A stretch of 6,004 nucleotides of DNA, taken from the NCBI GenBank assembly GCA_017467985.1, contig JAFUJY010000069.1:1-6004 (forward strand), given 5' to 3'. Shown here one piece after another: positions 4,876-6,004 of the stretch; position 1 is the first letter of the stretch, and each line of letters begins with the position of its first letter. Source of the DNA: Bacillota bacterium. Its GTDB lineage: Bacteria; Bacillota; Clostridia; Lachnospirales; Bianqueaceae. Both the position numbers and the translations under genes were made by a program. Under the pieces are notes generated by a model that was not told the origin of the DNA, did not search any database, and saw nothing but the letters and a program-made list of their open reading frames with translations.

Positions 4876-6004
4876 TTATTCAACCTCTACAGAATAATAT
4901 GCTCCAGCCAATTTTACGAAGGTATCGATGGCTCGGGAAGAACCGCCGCCGAAGGGAATGACCACTGTAACCGTAACATCCGGGTCTTCCACATTGGTAT
5001 AACCAGTAAATAAAGCATGGTCAGGGCGGTCATTTAATTCCTGGGCAGTACCGGTTTTGCCGGCTAAGGAGATTCCATTTTCCATAAAATTAGAAAGCAT
5101 GGTTGTGGAGGAAGCCATGGCTACCATACCATCCTGAACAATTTCAAATGTCTCGGGAGATACATTTGCCTGGTGGTCTATCGTCGGTTCACATTGATAT
5201 ACCACTGCTCCACTATAATCTGTAATGCGATCTACAATGTAAAGATTATATACTGCTCCGTTATTTGCCAGCGTGGAAGTATAACGGTTGATGTTAGCGG
5301 GGGTATATGCATTGGTACCCTGGCCAATGGCGCTTCGGACAGAGTCCTGAATGGATGTGGAGGGAGAGGCCTCTGCCAGTTCAATGTTGGTTAAAGTAGC
5401 CAGACCCAATTCTGTAGCGTAATATTTGAGTTTTTCAAGTCCCACCTCATCAGCAAACTCGCCGTCCACCGGGTCAGAAAGGCGATATCCCATGGTGTAG
5501 AAATAATAGTTACAAGAATCTTCAATTGCCCCCACCACATTTACATAGCCATGGCTGGTGGTACTATGACATACCGGTTTATCCATACTGTTGGCCAGCG
5601 TAAAGCGATAGGCATCGTAAATCGTCTCGTCCGGGGTTACCACTCCCTCTTCCAATGCTGCAACGGAGGTGCAAAGCTTGAACGTTGAACCGGGAGCACG
5701 AGTCTCCTGGAGGGCGCGGAACAACAAGGGAGAGGCCTGGTTATTGATAATTTTGGAATAATAAGAAGCACTGGAGGTGATCAGATTATTATCATAGGAG
5801 GGATAACTGACCATGGCCAGGACTTCTCCGGTATCGGTGTCGGTAATGACTGCACTGCCGCTGCAGGGATCCAGATTAATATCGGAAGGCGCCAGTTCGT
5901 CCTGCTGGATCTTCTGAACCAGAACCTGTTCGGCAGTCATGGTACTATTGAGCAGAGCCTGACGGGAGCCGTCATTATTATTAAAGATCCCCGCATCATA
6001 AAGA
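4876..6004 (-). CDS. Class B penicillin-binding protein, transpeptidase domain (5' end off the window)
   Basis: The frame stays open to the window edge, with residues such as LYDAGIFNNNDGSRQALLNST before the Met at 5940, so that ATG is internal. All three penicillin-binding motifs are present. STFK has its catalytic Ser at 5686-5688, SCN (SxN) is at 5509-5517, and KTGT is at 5047-5058. Other family segments are VLAMVSYPSYD, RAPGSTFKLCTSVAALEEG and AIGQGTNAYTPANINRYTSTLANNG. This is the D,D-transpeptidase domain that cross-links stem peptides outside the membrane; the N-terminal anchor and dimerisation domain lie beyond base 6004. Its position directly before rodA (60-base gap) indicates the elongation PBP (PBP2/mrdA type) that partners RodA. 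I leave the symbol blank because the N-terminal half that separates mrdA, pbpA and spoVD types is not visible. The stop TAA is at 4876-4878. Confidence 0.93.
   Translation of the reverse strand, partial: LYDAGIFNNNDGSRQALLNSTMTAEQVLVQKIQQDELAPSDINLDPCSGSAVITDTDTGEVLAMVSYPSYDNNLITSSASYYSKIINNQASPLLFRALQETRAPGSTFKLCTSVAALEEGVVTPDETIYDAYRFTLANSMDKPVCHSTTSHGYVNVVGAIEDSCNYYFYTMGYRLSDPVDGEFADEVGLEKLKYYATELGLATLTNIELAEASPSTSIQDSVRSAIGQGTNAYTPANINRYTSTLANNGAVYNLYIVDRITDYSGAVVYQCEPTIDHQANVSPETFEIVQDGMVAMASSTTMLSNFMENGISLAGKTGTAQELNDRPDHALFTGYTNVEDPDVTVTVVIPFGGGSSRAIDTFVKLAGAYYSVEVE

Noticed and set aside
5938..5940. ATG at 5940 as the true start of the penicillin-binding protein
   Set aside because: The frame remains open upstream to the window edge, no ribosome-binding site is present, and the anchor and N-terminal domain would be missing; it is an internal Met.

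Overview
The window carries a compact, entirely minus-strand block of housekeeping genes. In transcription order (right to left) these are a class B penicillin-binding protein (5' end off the window), the SEDS-family wall polymerase RodA, a methylglyoxal synthase homologue (mgsA), a small one-helix membrane protein, a B12-binding-type radical SAM protein (TIGR03960-like), its partner protein (TIGR03936/DUF2344-like), and the start of ribosomal protein L21 (rplU, 3' end off the window). I see no plus-strand gene, tRNA, rRNA, mobile element or CRISPR array.

This order (elongasome genes, mgsA, radical SAM pair, rplU) is the conserved mreBCD-to-obg neighbourhood of Firmicutes, especially Clostridia and Negativicutes. 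Strong AGGAGG ribosome-binding sites, two TTG-type start candidates (one well supported) and moderate GC fit that. A Negativicutes or clostridial gut-type organism is my best guess, but the sequence does not fix genus. Several genes often found in this neighbourhood are absent: minC/minD between the PBP and rodA, full spoIVFA/spoIVFB-type genes after mgsA, and the RNase E/G gene before rplU.

Transcription units as read from sequence: PBP, rodA and mgsA lie close together. A strong intrinsic terminator follows mgsA (9-bp perfect stem plus T-tract). The small membrane protein, radical SAM gene and partner gene follow with an 18-bp gap and then an ATGA overlap, so they look co-translated. rplU has its own near-ideal sigma-A promoter immediately after the partner-gene stop and an approximately 80-nt structured leader, consistent with separate control of the L21 operon.

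Functionally, the PBP and RodA would form the transpeptidase/glycosyltransferase pair that elongates the side wall. The radical SAM pair is of unknown substrate but almost always travels together. The most notable point is the mgsA homologue: it keeps the fold-defining motifs but has lost the catalytic Asp (Ala instead), the active-site His (Asn instead, with a one-residue loop deletion) and another conserved Asp (Asn instead). It may therefore not make methylglyoxal. Otherwise the region is ordinary core genome; I did not find a clear novel multi-gene system.
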